DNA from: Serratia inhibens
GTDB lineage: Bacteria > Pseudomonadota > Gammaproteobacteria > Enterobacterales > Enterobacteriaceae
Assembly (NCBI RefSeq): GCF_003591175.1
Contig: NZ_QYYG01000003.1
Coordinates: 124,001 to 188,000 of the forward strand
Direction: 5' to 3'
DNA: 64,000 nt
Part shown: positions 49,079 through 58,598 of the stretch, in pieces
Numbering within the stretch: position 1 is the stretch's first letter
Layout of the letters: every line of letters starts with the position of its first letter
Position numbers and translations under genes: made by a program
Notes under the pieces: model-generated
Database searches by the model: none
Told to the model about the DNA's origin: nothing
What the model saw: only the letters and a program-made list of their open reading frames with translations

Positions 49079-49106
49079 TTGCAGTGGCGAAAAGCGCGAG
49101 TATAAT
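49079..49106 (+). promoter_or_regulatory. Promoter of the pyrLBI operon
   Basis: TTGCAG (49079-49084) and TATAAT (49101-49106) are separated by 16 bp, a strong sigma-70 promoter 25 bp before pyrL. Confidence 0.8.
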
Positions 49107-49131
49107 GCGCGACAATTTGCCAGGAGAAAGC

Positions 49132-49245
49132 ATGAAAAACGCCGTGTGTTTTGTTAGCCGCAACCGACAAAACCAACCGCCAATCGGCGGCCAGCTGCCG
49201 TTGTTTCTCCTGTTGCTAAACCGATCGTTTCAGGCCCCTCGTTGA
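49132..49245 (+). CDS. pyrL: pyrBI operon leader peptide
   Basis: A 37-codon frame after CAGGAGAAAG that ends inside the attenuator. The product [20 protein letters not shown] continues with [17 protein letters not shown]; the Phe/Leu run is encoded by a pyrimidine-rich stretch (TTGTTTCTCCTGTTG) where RNA polymerase pauses when UTP is low. Translating ribosomes that catch up prevent the terminator from folding, so pyrBI is expressed only in pyrimidine shortage. The sequence itself is poorly conserved against E. coli PyrL, as expected, but layout is the same. Confidence 0.88.
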   Translation: MKNAVCFVSRNRQNQPPIGGQLPLFLLLLNRSFQAPR

Positions 49246-49258
49246 GGGGCTTTTTTTT
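49234..49258 (+). terminator. pyrBI attenuator
   Basis: GCCCCTC-GTT-GAGGGGC followed by eight T residues. The pyrL stop codon (49243-49245) lies at its loop, so a ribosome reaching the end of pyrL melts the stem. Confidence 0.93.
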
Positions 49259-49305
49259 GCCTTAAAAAGCCCCGCGCCACGGGCACGAGTCGAGGAGAGT
49301 GAAAA

Positions 49306-50241
49306 ATGGCCAACCCGCTGTATCACAAACATATCATCTCTATTAACGATCTCAGCCGCGAGGATCTGGAGCTGGTGCTGCGCACCGCCGCCAGCCTGAA
49401 AGCCACCCCGCAGCCCGAGTTGCTCAAGCACAAGGTGATCGCCAGCTGCTTCTTCGAAGCCTCGACCCGTACCCGCCTGTCGTTTGAAACCTCGATGCAC
49501 CGCCTCGGTGCCTCGGTGGTCGGCTTTGCCGACGGCAGCAATACGTCGCTGGGCAAGAAAGGCGAAACGCTGGCCGACACCATCTCGGTCATCGGCACCT
49601 ACGTAGACGCCATCGTGATGCGTCACCCGCAGGAAGGCGCCGCGCGGCTGGCGACGGAGTTTTCCGGCGGCATCCCGGTGCTCAACGCCGGCGACGGTGC
49701 CAACCAGCACCCGACCCAAACGCTGCTCGACCTGTTCACCATCCAGGAAACCCAGGGCCGCCTGAACAACATCAATATCGCCATGGTCGGCGACCTGAAA
49801 TACGGCCGCACCGTACACTCGCTGGCGCAGGCGCTGGCCAAGTTCGAAGGCAACCGCTTCTACTTTATCGCCCCGGATGCGCTGGCGATGCCGGCTTACA
49901 TCCTGAAAATGCTCGAAGAGAAAGGCATCGAGTACAGCCTGCACAGCAGCATTGAAGAAGTGGTGCCGGAGCTGGATATTCTCTACATGACCCGGGTGCA
50001 GAAAGAGCGTCTGGATCCTTCGGAATACGCCAACGTGAAGGCGCAGTTCGTACTGCGCGCGGCGGATCTGGCCGGCGCGCGCGTCAATCTCAAAGTGCTG
50101 CACCCGCTGCCGCGCATTGACGAGATCACCACCGACGTGGACACCACGCCGTACGCCTACTACTTCCAGCAGGCCGGTAACGGCATCTTCGCGCGCCAGG
50201 CGCTGTTGGCGCTGGTATTAAACGCAGATTTGGCTCTTTAA
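49306..50241 (+). CDS. pyrB: Aspartate carbamoyltransferase catalytic subunit
   Basis: A 311-residue transcarbamylase, the same length as E. coli PyrB. The carbamoyl-phosphate loop is [12 protein letters not shown], then the 80s loop [33 protein letters not shown] and the aspartate-binding HPLPRIDEI. It makes carbamoyl-aspartate, the first committed step of pyrimidine synthesis, in a dodecamer with PyrI. AGGAGAG before the ATG. pyrI starts 12 bp downstream. Confidence 0.97.
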   Translation: MANPLYHKHIISINDLSREDLELVLRTAASLKATPQPELLKHKVIASCFFEASTRTRLSFETSMHRLGASVVGFADGSNTSLGKKGETLADTISVIGTYVDAIVMRHPQEGAARLATEFSGGIPVLNAGDGANQHPTQTLLDLFTIQETQGRLNNINIAMVGDLKYGRTVHSLAQALAKFEGNRFYFIAPDALAMPAYILKMLEEKGIEYSLHSSIEEVVPELDILYMTRVQKERLDPSEYANVKAQFVLRAADLAGARVNLKVLHPLPRIDEITTDVDTTPYAYYFQQAGNGIFARQALLALVLNADLAL

Positions 50242-50253
50242 GGGGGAACCGCC

Positions 50254-50718
50254 ATGACTCAGGATAACAAACTGCAGGTTGAAGCGATCAAGTGCGGTAC
50301 GGTGATTGACCATATCCCGGCGCAGGTGGGTTTTAAACTGCTGACGCTGTTCAAATTGACCGCCACCGACCAGCGTATCACCATCGGCCTGAACCTGCCC
50401 TCCAACGAGCTGGGCCGCAAAGACCTGATCAAAATCGAGAACACCTTCCTGACCGAGCAGCAGGCCAACCAGCTGGCGATGTACGCGCCGAAAGCCACGG
50501 TGAACCGCATCGACAACTACGAAGTGGTGCGCAAGCTGACCCTCAGCCTGCCGGACCATATCGACGGCGTGCTGACCTGCCCGAACGGCAACTGCATCAG
50601 CCGCAGCGAGCCGGTGGCGTCCAGCTTTGGCGTGAAATCCCGCGACGGCGAAGTGCATTTGAAGTGCCGCTACTGCGAGAAAGAGTTCGACCATCAGGTG
50701 GTGCTGCAGGCGGATTGA
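50254..50718 (+). CDS. pyrI: Aspartate carbamoyltransferase regulatory subunit
   Basis: A 154-residue regulatory chain. The N-terminal allosteric domain ([22 protein letters not shown]) binds CTP and ATP; the C-terminal zinc domain has four cysteines in CPNGNC and CRYC, as needed for contact with PyrB. It gives feedback inhibition by CTP. AGGGGG precedes the ATG. Confidence 0.97.
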   Translation: MTQDNKLQVEAIKCGTVIDHIPAQVGFKLLTLFKLTATDQRITIGLNLPSNELGRKDLIKIENTFLTEQQANQLAMYAPKATVNRIDNYEVVRKLTLSLPDHIDGVLTCPNGNCISRSEPVASSFGVKSRDGEVHLKCRYCEKEFDHQVVLQAD

Positions 50719-50780
50719 AATATGCCCATTTGCCGGGAACGACGCTGTTAATCCGCGCGTCACTCCCTATAATGGAATGC

Positions 50781-50856
50781 CGTAGGGGCGAATTTATTCG
50801 CCCCTACGGCGAGCATACGCAGCCGACCACGCTGCGGTTTGAAAGACAAATGGTAT
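50781..50856. repeat. Palindromic hairpin plus truncated ERIC end
   Basis: CGTAGGGGCGAA and its exact complement form a 12-bp stem around TTTA (50781-50808). It continues into CAGCCGACCACGCTGCGG and TTTGAAAGAC, which matches the right end of the ERIC copy at 10132-10160. It follows pyrI and may end its transcript. Confidence 0.65.
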
Positions 50857-50865
50857 GCCCAAAAT

Positions 50866-50980
50866 AATTGGAGTTGCGTCACGGCGGCAAGGGAACTCAT
50901 CCCGATGAGCTTACTGTAGTAAGTGATTCGGGTGGGTGAGCGCAGCCAACACAGAGGCAGCTTCAAGTATGACGGGTATA
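50866..50980. repeat. ERIC-like element before ridA
   Basis: A roughly 115-bp unit with the ERIC core CCCGATGAGCTTACT, AGTAAGTGATTCGGGT and GAGCGCAGCCAAC, ending CAAGTATGACGGGTAT. It is diverged from the 10-kb copy but has the same layout, and ends 14 bp before the ridA start codon. Confidence 0.8.
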
Positions 50981-50994
50981 TATCAGGAGAAAAA

Positions 50995-51381
50995 ATGTCA
51001 CGTAATATCAGCACTGAACTCGCCCCGGCAGCCATTGGTCCTTACGTGCAGGGCGTTGATCTGGGCAGCATGATCATCACTTCCGGCCAGATCCCGGTGG
51101 ATCCGAAAACCGGCGAAGTGGCCGACGACGTTTCCGCACAGGCACGCCAGTCGCTGGAAAACGTTAAGGCGATCGTTGAAGCCGCCGGCCTGAAAGTCGC
51201 CGACATCGTGAAAACCACGGTCTTCGTGAAAGATCTGAACGATTTCGCCACCGTAAACGCCGCTTACGAAAGCTTCTTCACCGAGCACAACGCGCCGTTC
51301 CCGGCCCGTTCCTGCGTCGAAGTGGCCCGTCTGCCGAAAGACGTGAAAATCGAGATCGAAGCCATCGCCGTTCGTCGTTAA
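50995..51381 (+). CDS. ridA: Enamine/imine deaminase RidA
   Basis: A 128-residue RidA/YjgF/Rid family protein: PAAIGPYVQGVDLGSMIITSGQIPVDP, TVFVKDLNDFATVN and the catalytic arginine in PFPARSCVEVARLPKDV. It hydrolyses reactive 2-aminoacrylate made by PLP enzymes. ATG 50995 follows an AGGAGAAAAA site. It lies downstream of pyrI as in E. coli, separated here by repeats. Confidence 0.95.
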   Translation: MSRNISTELAPAAIGPYVQGVDLGSMIITSGQIPVDPKTGEVADDVSAQARQSLENVKAIVEAAGLKVADIVKTTVFVKDLNDFATVNAAYESFFTEHNAPFPARSCVEVARLPKDVKIEIEAIAVRR

Positions 51382-51400
51382 TTCCACGACCCCGCGCCCA

Positions 51401-51427
51401 ACGGTCAGCCATCGGCTGGCCGTTTTT
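51401..51427 (+). terminator. Terminator after ridA
   Basis: ACGGTCAGCC-ATC-GGCTGGCCGT, a 10-bp stem with one G-T, followed by TTTT. Confidence 0.85.
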
Positions 51428-51655
51428 ATTTGCCCTGCCTGAAGCAACGATCCGTTAGGGTGCGCTATCAAGGATCATAGTGCCCCCAACGCCCCCCATT
51501 TTCGCCCCATTTTAAGGCAACGCCCGCCGCTCCTGCACCCAAATCGCGCTTTCCCCTGCCTTTTTCCTGCTTTTTACGCCGGTTTTCGCCCCTTTCACAT
51601 TTTGGCACATTTTATGCTCGATCCTGTTACAGCCTGCAATGTCAACGAGGTGACG

Positions 51656-53092
51656 ATGCTAAATATCGACCTGTCCGCTTCACCGTTTTTTGATGAGATG
51701 CTTCTGGCTGAGGGTAAACACCGGGGCCACTACGAAGCTTACTGGCATTGGCTGCAACAGGCCGACCAAAAGGCCATTCAACGCAAAAGAGAAGAGGCTG
51801 CACTGCTGTTTCACCGGGTGGGCATTACCTTTAATGTTTACGGTGAGGATGACGGCGCCGAACGGCTGATCCCGTTCGACAGCGTGCCGCGCATCATCCC
51901 CGCAAGCGAATGGGCGATGCTCGATCGCGGCATTCGCCAGCGCGTACAGGCGCTCAACGCCTTTCTGCACGATATCTATCATCAACAACATATTCTGAAA
52001 GCCGGGATCATTCCGGCGGAACAGGTGCTGGCTAACGATCAGTATCAGCCCTGCATGCAGGGGGTCGATCTGCACCGTAATATTTACGCGCATATCGTCG
52101 GCGTGGACATGGTACGCAACGGCGACGGCCAGTATTACGTGCTGGAGGACAATCTTCGCACCCCGTCCGGCGTGTCCTACATGCTGGAAAACCGCAAGAT
52201 GATGATGCGCCTGTACCCGGAGCTGTTCGCCCAGCAGCGCATCGCCCCGGTGGAGCGCTACCCGTCGCACCTGCTGCAAACCCTGCGCGAAAGCTCGCCG
52301 ATTAACGATCCTACCGTGGTGGTGCTGACGCCGGGCCGTTTCAACAGCGCCTATTTCGAACACAGCTTCCTGGCGCAGCAGATGGGCGTGGAGCTGGTTG
52401 AAAGCGCCGACCTGTTCGTCAAGGACGGCGCGGTGTTTATGCGCACCACCGCCGGGCCGTGCAAGGTGGATGTGATCTACCGCCGGGTGGACGATGCCTT
52501 CCTCGATCCGCTGGCGTTCCGCCCGGACTCGATGCTCGGCGTGCCGGGGCTGCTTTCCGTCTACCGCGCCGGCAACGTGGTGCTGGCGAACGCCATAGGT
52601 ACCGGCGTGGCCGACGACAAGTCGATCTACCCTTACGTGCCGGACATGGTGCGCTTCTACCTGCAGGAAGAGCCGATCCTCAACAACGTGCCCACCTGGC
52701 AATGCCGCCACAAGAATGAACTGTCGTACGTGCTGGCGAACCTGGAGCAGATGGTGGTGAAAGAGGTTCACGGCGCCGGCGGTTACGGCATGCTGATTGG
52801 GCCGGCGGCGACCAAAGACGAAATCGCCCACTTCCGCACCCTGCTGCTGGCCAAACCGCACAACTACATTGCGCAGAACACGCTGGCGCTGTCGACCTGC
52901 CCGACCTTCGTCAACGACGGCCTGGCGCCGCGTCATATCGATCTGCGGCCGTTTGCCCTGAGCGGTGCGGAAATTCGCCTGGTGCCCGGCGGCCTGACGC
53001 GCGTAGCGCTGGCGCAAGGCTCACTGGTGGTCAACTCGTCACAGGGCGGGGGAACCAAGGATACCTGGGTGTTGGAGGATGACGCATGCTGA
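51656..53092 (+). CDS. Circularly permuted ATP-grasp protein of the Anbu operon
   Basis: A 478-residue circularly permuted ATP-grasp type 2 protein (formerly DUF404/DUF407). Recognisable parts are NAFLHDIYHQQHILKAG, GQYYVLEDNLRTPSGVSYMLENR, VVKEVHGAGGYGMLIGP and the C-terminal RLVPGGLTRVALAQGSLVVNSSQGGGTKDTWVL. The fold suggests a peptide-bond-forming ligase using ATP, but no product is known. ATG 51656 has GAGGTG at the right distance. It is the first of four genes; it overlaps the alpha-E gene by 7 bases. Confidence 0.88.
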   Translation: MLNIDLSASPFFDEMLLAEGKHRGHYEAYWHWLQQADQKAIQRKREEAALLFHRVGITFNVYGEDDGAERLIPFDSVPRIIPASEWAMLDRGIRQRVQALNAFLHDIYHQQHILKAGIIPAEQVLANDQYQPCMQGVDLHRNIYAHIVGVDMVRNGDGQYYVLEDNLRTPSGVSYMLENRKMMMRLYPELFAQQRIAPVERYPSHLLQTLRESSPINDPTVVVLTPGRFNSAYFEHSFLAQQMGVELVESADLFVKDGAVFMRTTAGPCKVDVIYRRVDDAFLDPLAFRPDSMLGVPGLLSVYRAGNVVLANAIGTGVADDKSIYPYVPDMVRFYLQEEPILNNVPTWQCRHKNELSYVLANLEQMVVKEVHGAGGYGMLIGPAATKDEIAHFRTLLLAKPHNYIAQNTLALSTCPTFVNDGLAPRHIDLRPFALSGAEIRLVPGGLTRVALAQGSLVVNSSQGGGTKDTWVLEDDAC

Positions 53093-54015
53093 GCCGAACT
53101 GCCAGTGAACTCTATTGGATGGCCCGCTATCTGGAGCGGGCGGAAAGCATCGCCCGGGTGCTCGACGTGACCAACAAACTGTCGATGATGCCGATCCGCG
53201 ACAGCGAGGATCATGATCTGCAGGTGCCGCTCAACCTGACCGGCACCGGGCAACTGTACGCCGCCGCCTATCCCGATCTGACGATGGCCAATCTGGTGAG
53301 CTTTTTTGCGCTCGACAGCCGTAACCACAGCAGCATCTACAGTTGTCTGCAAATGGGTTGGAACAACGCCCATGCGGTGCGCGGCAGCCTGTCTTCCGAG
53401 GTCTGGGAATGCATTAACGCCACCTGGATCGAAATGAAGCTGATCCGCCGCCAGGGCATAGGTTCGGTGGGCGCCGACGGCTTCTTCGACTGGGTCAAGG
53501 AACGCTCGCACCTGTTCCGCGGCGCGATGTTCGGCACCCTGCTGCGCAGCGATGCGATGTGCTTTATCCGCCTCGGCACTCTGCTGGAGCGGGCCGACGG
53601 CACCGCGCGCCTGCTCGGAGTCAAAAACGAGTTGCTGGATAACGACAACGATCCGGTGCGCGAGTATTACCGTATGGACACGCTGCTGCGGGCGGTCAGC
53701 GCACGCGAAGCTTATCACAGCATTTACAAGCAACAGCTCAGCCGGGAGACCATTGCCGAACTGATGATCCTGCGTAACGAAATCCCGCGATCCCTGCTGG
53801 CCTGCGTCGGCGACATGGTGCAACAGCTGGAGCAGATTGGCGGCAACAGTGCCAATGAGCCGCGCCGGCTGGCGCACACGCTGCACGCCGCACTGCGTTT
53901 CAGCAGCATGAAGGATCTGAACAAGGTGGGGCTGAATGACTGGCTGGGCTTATTCCTCGGGCAGATCAACGGCATCGCGGAAAGCATCCATCACACTTAC
54001 CTGGAGGCGCAATGA
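53086..54015 (+). CDS. Alpha-E domain protein (DUF403)
   Basis: A 309-residue, almost entirely helical protein beginning MLSRTASELYWMARYLERAESIARVLDV, the hallmark of the alpha-E family, with further helices RLGTLLERADGTARLL and EAYHSIYKQQLS. It always occurs next to the ATP-grasp partner, sometimes fused to it, and is thought to support a peptide-modifying reaction; a direct function has not been shown. Overlaps both neighbours (7 and 4 bases), so translation is coupled. Confidence 0.88.
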   Translation: MLSRTASELYWMARYLERAESIARVLDVTNKLSMMPIRDSEDHDLQVPLNLTGTGQLYAAAYPDLTMANLVSFFALDSRNHSSIYSCLQMGWNNAHAVRGSLSSEVWECINATWIEMKLIRRQGIGSVGADGFFDWVKERSHLFRGAMFGTLLRSDAMCFIRLGTLLERADGTARLLGVKNELLDNDNDPVREYYRMDTLLRAVSAREAYHSIYKQQLSRETIAELMILRNEIPRSLLACVGDMVQQLEQIGGNSANEPRRLAHTLHAALRFSSMKDLNKVGLNDWLGLFLGQINGIAESIHHTYLEAQ

Positions 54016-54818
54016 AACTGAACATTGAGCACAATACCCATTATACCTACGCCCGGCAGGTGCAGCGCAGCACCCAGTATCTGCGTTTGACGCCGCAGGA
54101 TTCGCAGCACCAGCGCATCATCTCCTGGCAGTTAACACTGCCGGAAGACGCGGTGTGTACCACCGACGCCTTCGGCAATGTGCTGCACGTGCTGACGCTG
54201 GATCACCCGCATCAGGCGATCACCATTCAGGCCCACGGCGTGGTGGAGATTGAAGACGGCGTAGAAGACCCGGCGATGGGGCATCTCTCGCCGCTGGTGT
54301 TCCTGCGCCACAGCCCGCTGACCCAGCCCGACAGCGCCATCCAGGCCTTCGCGCTGCGCTATTACCAACCCGAAGCGCTGCTTGCCGGGCTGGAAAAACT
54401 GATGGGCGATCTGTTGCTGAAAATGCCTTATACGCCGGGCGCCACCGAGGTTACCGACAGCGCCGCCCAGGCGTTCGCTTCCGGCAACGGCGTCTGCCAG
54501 GATCATACTCACGTCTTTCTGGCCTGCTGCCGTAGCCTGAACATTCCGGCACGCTACGTCAGCGGCTACCTTTACAGCGAAGATTCCGCCCACGTAGCCA
54601 CCCACGCCTGGGCGGAAGCCTGGGTGGACGAGCGCTGGCACAGCTTCGACGTCACCAACAACACCCGCCTGCCGAATCAGCACCTTAAGCTGGCGGTGGG
54701 GATCGATTATCTGGATGCCTGCCCGGTGCGCGGTATCAGGCTCGGCGGCGGCAGCGAGGATATGCAGACGGTGGCGGCGGTGCAGATGATGCCGGCCGGC
54801 CAGGCGCAAGGGCAATAA
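54012..54818 (+). CDS. Transglutaminase-like cysteine peptidase of the Anbu operon
   Basis: A 268-residue protein with an N-terminal beta domain (KLNIEHNTHYTYARQVQRSTQYLRLTP) and a transglutaminase core. The triad is Cys162 in GVCQDHTHVF, His198 in THAWAEAWV and Asp213 in HSFDVTNN, all present. It likely cleaves or transfers acyl groups on peptides. ATGA overlap with the alpha-E gene. The C-terminal RGIRLGGGSEDMQTV is conserved in family members tied to ATP-grasp/alpha-E operons. Confidence 0.88.
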   Translation: MKLNIEHNTHYTYARQVQRSTQYLRLTPQDSQHQRIISWQLTLPEDAVCTTDAFGNVLHVLTLDHPHQAITIQAHGVVEIEDGVEDPAMGHLSPLVFLRHSPLTQPDSAIQAFALRYYQPEALLAGLEKLMGDLLLKMPYTPGATEVTDSAAQAFASGNGVCQDHTHVFLACCRSLNIPARYVSGYLYSEDSAHVATHAWAEAWVDERWHSFDVTNNTRLPNQHLKLAVGIDYLDACPVRGIRLGGGSEDMQTVAAVQMMPAGQAQGQ

Positions 54819-54914
54819 CATCCCCTTGCCGAACGCAGCGGTTTGCGGCACGCTGGTTTTTTCCGGCGTGCCGTCATCGAGCACGGTGTTATTTCGCGTT
54901 TGAAGGATTTTGGT

Positions 54915-55643
54915 ATGACCTATTGTGTGGCCATGCGCTTGTCATCCGGATTGGTGTTTGCTTCCGATTCCCGCACCAATGCCGGGGTGGATCATATTTC
55001 CACCTTCCGCAAGCTGCACGTGTTCCAGCAGGACGGTGAGCGCACGCTGGTGCTGCAAAGCGCCGGCAACCTGGCGACCACCCAGAGCATCATCAGCCTG
55101 CTGCTGCGCCGCAGCAAGGATGCCGATCGTCCCAACCTGCTCAACGTGCCCAACCTGTATGAAGCCGCCACGCTGGTGGGCGAAACGGTGCGCGAAGTGA
55201 TCCAGCGCGACAGCGAAGCCCAGCAGAGCGGCAGCACCACCGATTTCAGTTGCAGCCTGCTGCTCGGCGGCCAGATTGACGGTGAAGAGATGCGGCTGTT
55301 CCATATCTACCCGCAGGGCAACTTTATCGAAGCCACCCGGGATACGCCCTATTTCCAGATTGGCGAAAGCAAATACGGCAAGCCGATTATCGATCGGGTG
55401 CTGAATTACGATACCCCGCTGGAGCAGGCGATGCAGTGCGCGCTGATTTCTCTCGACTCCACGCTGCGCAGCAACCTGTCGGTCGGCCTGCCGCTCGACG
55501 TGATGATCTACCCGCGCGACAGCTTCAGCAGCCAACAACAGTACCGCATTACCGAAGATCACCCGCACTTCAGCGCCATTCGCAAAGGCTGGGGCGAAGG
55601 GCTGGTCAGCATTTTCAAACAGCTGCCGCCGTTGCAACTGTAA
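54915..55643 (+). CDS. Anbu (proteasome-like peptidase)
   Basis: A 242-residue member of the proteasome beta-subunit (Ntn-hydrolase) superfamily. After removal of Met1 the catalytic Thr2 is exposed (MTYCVAMRLSSGLVFASDSRTNAGVD); Asp and Lys follow in SDSRT and FRKLHVF. Anbu forms an open helical ring assembly and is encoded with ATP-grasp, alpha-E and transglutaminase genes in many proteobacteria. Substrate unknown. AAGGA before ATG 54915 sets the start, which leaves the threonine in place; a longer upstream frame would not. It is 96 bp behind the transglutaminase gene. Confidence 0.9.
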   Translation: MTYCVAMRLSSGLVFASDSRTNAGVDHISTFRKLHVFQQDGERTLVLQSAGNLATTQSIISLLLRRSKDADRPNLLNVPNLYEAATLVGETVREVIQRDSEAQQSGSTTDFSCSLLLGGQIDGEEMRLFHIYPQGNFIEATRDTPYFQIGESKYGKPIIDRVLNYDTPLEQAMQCALISLDSTLRSNLSVGLPLDVMIYPRDSFSSQQQYRITEDHPHFSAIRKGWGEGLVSIFKQLPPLQL

Positions 55644-55648
55644 GTTGT

Positions 55649-55676
55649 TTTCGGGCTCAGCATGCTGAGCCCGAAA
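55649..55676. terminator. Bidirectional hairpin between Anbu and mgtA
   Basis: TTTCGGGCTCAG-CATG-CTGAGCCCGAAA, a perfect 12-bp stem with T and A runs at its ends, between two convergent genes. Confidence 0.8.
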
Positions 55677-55722
55677 TCCCCCCCTATTCAATCGCGCAGC
55701 AGTGCAGAGAGGGCTTGAGAGA

Positions 55723-58431
55723 TTACTGCCAGCCGTAGCGGCGCACGAACCAGCCTTTCACGCACTGGGTCAGCACCATATAACCGGCCAGGATCAGCAC
55801 CAGCCACGGGAAGTAACCAAGCGGCAACGCCTGCAATTGCAGGAAACCTGCCAACGGCGAGAAGGTCAGGCCGATGCCGGTGGCGATCACCGCCAGCGTC
55901 ATGATGCACAGCGGCCATGAAGGGCGGCTCTGGATAAACGGAATTTTGCGCGTGCGGATCATATGCACAATCAACGTTTGCGACAGCAGCCCTTCCACGA
56001 ACCAGCCTGACTGGAACAGCGTCTGCATTTCCGGCGTATTGGCCTTGAATACCCACCACATCAGGCAGAAGGTCAGTACGTCAAAGATCGAGCTTATCGG
56101 CCCGAAGAACACCATAAACCGCCCCAGATCGCTGGAGTTCCAGCGCTGCGGTTGGGTAATTTGATCGTCGTCGACGTTGTCGAACGGAATGGCGATCTGA
56201 GAAATGTCGTACATCAGGTTCTGGATCAGCAGATGCAGCGGCAACATCGGCAGGAACGGCAAGAAAGCGCTGGCAATCAGCACGCTGAACACGTTACCGA
56301 AATTGGAGCTGGCGGTCATCTTGATGTACTTCAGCATGTTGGCAAAGGTGCGACGCCCCTCGATCACGCCCTGCTCCAGCACCATCAGGCTTTTTTCCAG
56401 CAGGATGATGTCCGCCGCTTCCTTGGCGATATCCACCGCCGAATCGACGGAAATGCCGATATCCGCCGCACGCAGCGCCGGGGCGTCGTTGATGCCGTCG
56501 CCCATAAAGCCGACCACGTGCCCCTGCTGACGCAACAGCTTGACGATGCGCTCCTTGTGCATCGGCGTCAGTTTGGCGAACACCGTGGTGCGCGCGGCCG
56601 CCTGCGCCAGTTGTTCATCCGTCATCTGTTCGATTTCACTGCCGCGCAGCACGTGATCTGCCGCCAGCCCGACGTCTTTGCAGACCTTGGCTGCCACCAG
56701 CTCGTTATCGCCGGTGAGGATCTTCACCGTCACGCCGCTTTTCTTCAGCGCCGCCAGCGCCGGTGCGGTGCTCTTTTTCGGCGGATCGAGGAAGGCCACG
56801 TAGCCTTCGAGGATCAGATCGGATTCATCGGCCACGCCGTATTCATGCGCCTGCGCCGGCAGGATCTTGCTGGCCACCGCCACCACCCGCAGCCCCTGCT
56901 GGTTAAGATCGTCGGTAATGCGCCGAATGCGCGCCAGCAATGCATCGCTGAGTGGGATCACTTCATTGTCCTGACGCACGTGGCTGCAAATCGCCAGCAT
57001 TTCCTCCAACGCGCCCTTGCAGATCAGCTCGTGATAGTGCACGTCGTTGGCGACTACCACCGACATGCGGCGGCGTTCAAAATCAAACGGGATCTCATCC
57101 ACCTTGCGGTAATGCTGCAGCGCATCCGGCTGCCGGTTCTGCTCCGCGCAGCTCAGCACCGCCACGTCGAGCAGGTTTTTCAGCCCGGTCTGGTAGAAGC
57201 TGTTCAGCCAGGCGTAACGCAGCACCCGGTCGCTGTTGGCACCGAACACATCGGTGTGGCGTTCCAGCACGATTTTATCCTGGGTCAGGGTGCCGGTTTT
57301 GTCGGTGCACAGAATGTCCATGGCGCCAAAGTTCTGGATCGCGTCCAGGCGTTTGACGATCACTTTCTGTTGCGACAGCTTCACCGCCCCTCTGGCCAGG
57401 GTGGTGGTCACGATCATCGGCAGCATTTCCGGCGTCAGCCCCACCGCCACCGACAGCGCGAACAGCGCCGCTTCCCACCAGTCGCCCTTGGTGTAGCCGT
57501 TGATCAGCAGCACGATCGGCGTCATCACCAGCATAAAGCGGATCAGCAACCAGCTGACCTTGCTGATGCCGCTCTGGAAGGCGTTCGGTTGTTCATCCTG
57601 GCTGGTGACGCGCTGCGCCAACTGGCCGAAGTAGGTGTCGCCGCCGGTGCCGATCACCATCGCCAGCGCGGTGCCGCTCACCACGTTAGTGCCCATAAAA
57701 CACAGGTTCCGGCACTCCAGCGGATCCTCCTCCACCCCGTGCGGTTCGGCGATCTTCTCCACCGGCAGAGATTCGCCGGTCAGCGCCGCCTGGCTGATAA
57801 ACAGATCCTTGGCCGACAGTACGCGCAGATCCGCCGGGATCATATCCCCCGCCGCCAGCTTGATGACGTCGCCCGGCACCAACTGGGCAATCGGCAACTC
57901 AAGGTGTTCGCTTTTACCGGTGATGGCGTCGCTGCGGATAACCGTGGCGGTATTGCTGACCATCGCTTTCAGCGCATCCGCCGCCTTGTTGGAACGCGCT
58001 TCCTGAATGAAATGCAGCAGCGTGGAGATCAGCACCATCAGGCCGATCACCAGTGCGCCGGTCAGGTCTTCGGTGGCGTAGGAGATAAGCCCGAGCACCG
58101 TCAGCAGCAGGTTGAACGGGTTGCGATAACAGTGCCACAAATGGTGCCACCAGGACTCCGCCTGCTGGTTATCAATCACATTGGCGCCAAAGCGCTGGCG
58201 CAGCTGTTCCGCCTCATGGGCGGTAATGCCTTCCGGGTGGCTGTGGAAACGCTCGTAAAGCTGGGTCACATCGGCGGCGGCGCATTCCAGCCGCTGTTGG
58301 GTCAGGCCGGCGGGCAGTTCATGCCCCGCGCCGCTGACGCCTTCCAGCAGGGGATCGCGCCGAATCAGCCGGCGCGGCAAATTGCGGCTGAGCAGGCCCA
58401 GCAGCTGACGGGGGATGTTTTTAAGTTTCAT
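55723..58431 (-). CDS. mgtA: Magnesium-transporting P-type ATPase MgtA
   Basis: A 902-residue P3B-type ATPase. Actuator motif LTGESLPVEK, phosphorylated Asp377 in CTDKTGTLT, nucleotide-binding KGALEEML, hinge motif GDGINDAPALRAADIGIS, and about ten membrane helices with NLMYDISQIAIPFDNVDDD near the end. It imports Mg2+ under magnesium starvation. Start 58431 (MKLKNIPRQLL) fits E. coli MgtA (898 aa). Control by PhoP and by the leader is indicated by the PhoP box and the mgtL frame upstream. Confidence 0.95.
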   Translation of the reverse strand: MKLKNIPRQLLGLLSRNLPRRLIRRDPLLEGVSGAGHELPAGLTQQRLECAAADVTQLYERFHSHPEGITAHEAEQLRQRFGANVIDNQQAESWWHHLWHCYRNPFNLLLTVLGLISYATEDLTGALVIGLMVLISTLLHFIQEARSNKAADALKAMVSNTATVIRSDAITGKSEHLELPIAQLVPGDVIKLAAGDMIPADLRVLSAKDLFISQAALTGESLPVEKIAEPHGVEEDPLECRNLCFMGTNVVSGTALAMVIGTGGDTYFGQLAQRVTSQDEQPNAFQSGISKVSWLLIRFMLVMTPIVLLINGYTKGDWWEAALFALSVAVGLTPEMLPMIVTTTLARGAVKLSQQKVIVKRLDAIQNFGAMDILCTDKTGTLTQDKIVLERHTDVFGANSDRVLRYAWLNSFYQTGLKNLLDVAVLSCAEQNRQPDALQHYRKVDEIPFDFERRRMSVVVANDVHYHELICKGALEEMLAICSHVRQDNEVIPLSDALLARIRRITDDLNQQGLRVVAVASKILPAQAHEYGVADESDLILEGYVAFLDPPKKSTAPALAALKKSGVTVKILTGDNELVAAKVCKDVGLAADHVLRGSEIEQMTDEQLAQAAARTTVFAKLTPMHKERIVKLLRQQGHVVGFMGDGINDAPALRAADIGISVDSAVDIAKEAADIILLEKSLMVLEQGVIEGRRTFANMLKYIKMTASSNFGNVFSVLIASAFLPFLPMLPLHLLIQNLMYDISQIAIPFDNVDDDQITQPQRWNSSDLGRFMVFFGPISSIFDVLTFCLMWWVFKANTPEMQTLFQSGWFVEGLLSQTLIVHMIRTRKIPFIQSRPSWPLCIMTLAVIATGIGLTFSPLAGFLQLQALPLGYFPWLVLILAGYMVLTQCVKGWFVRRYGWQ

Positions 58432-58598
58432 TATTCGCACCTCGTCACCCGCAGCCTCATGGCGGCGGGTAAACGCACAATTGCACCCGGGCGAAGCTTT
58501 CGGACACGCCAAAAGCCTCTGCCGGGGCAGATTCTTGTATTTTTAAAAGCAGCAGGAGCGAACGACAGAGCGCGCGCGACCGGTTACCGTTGACTTCA

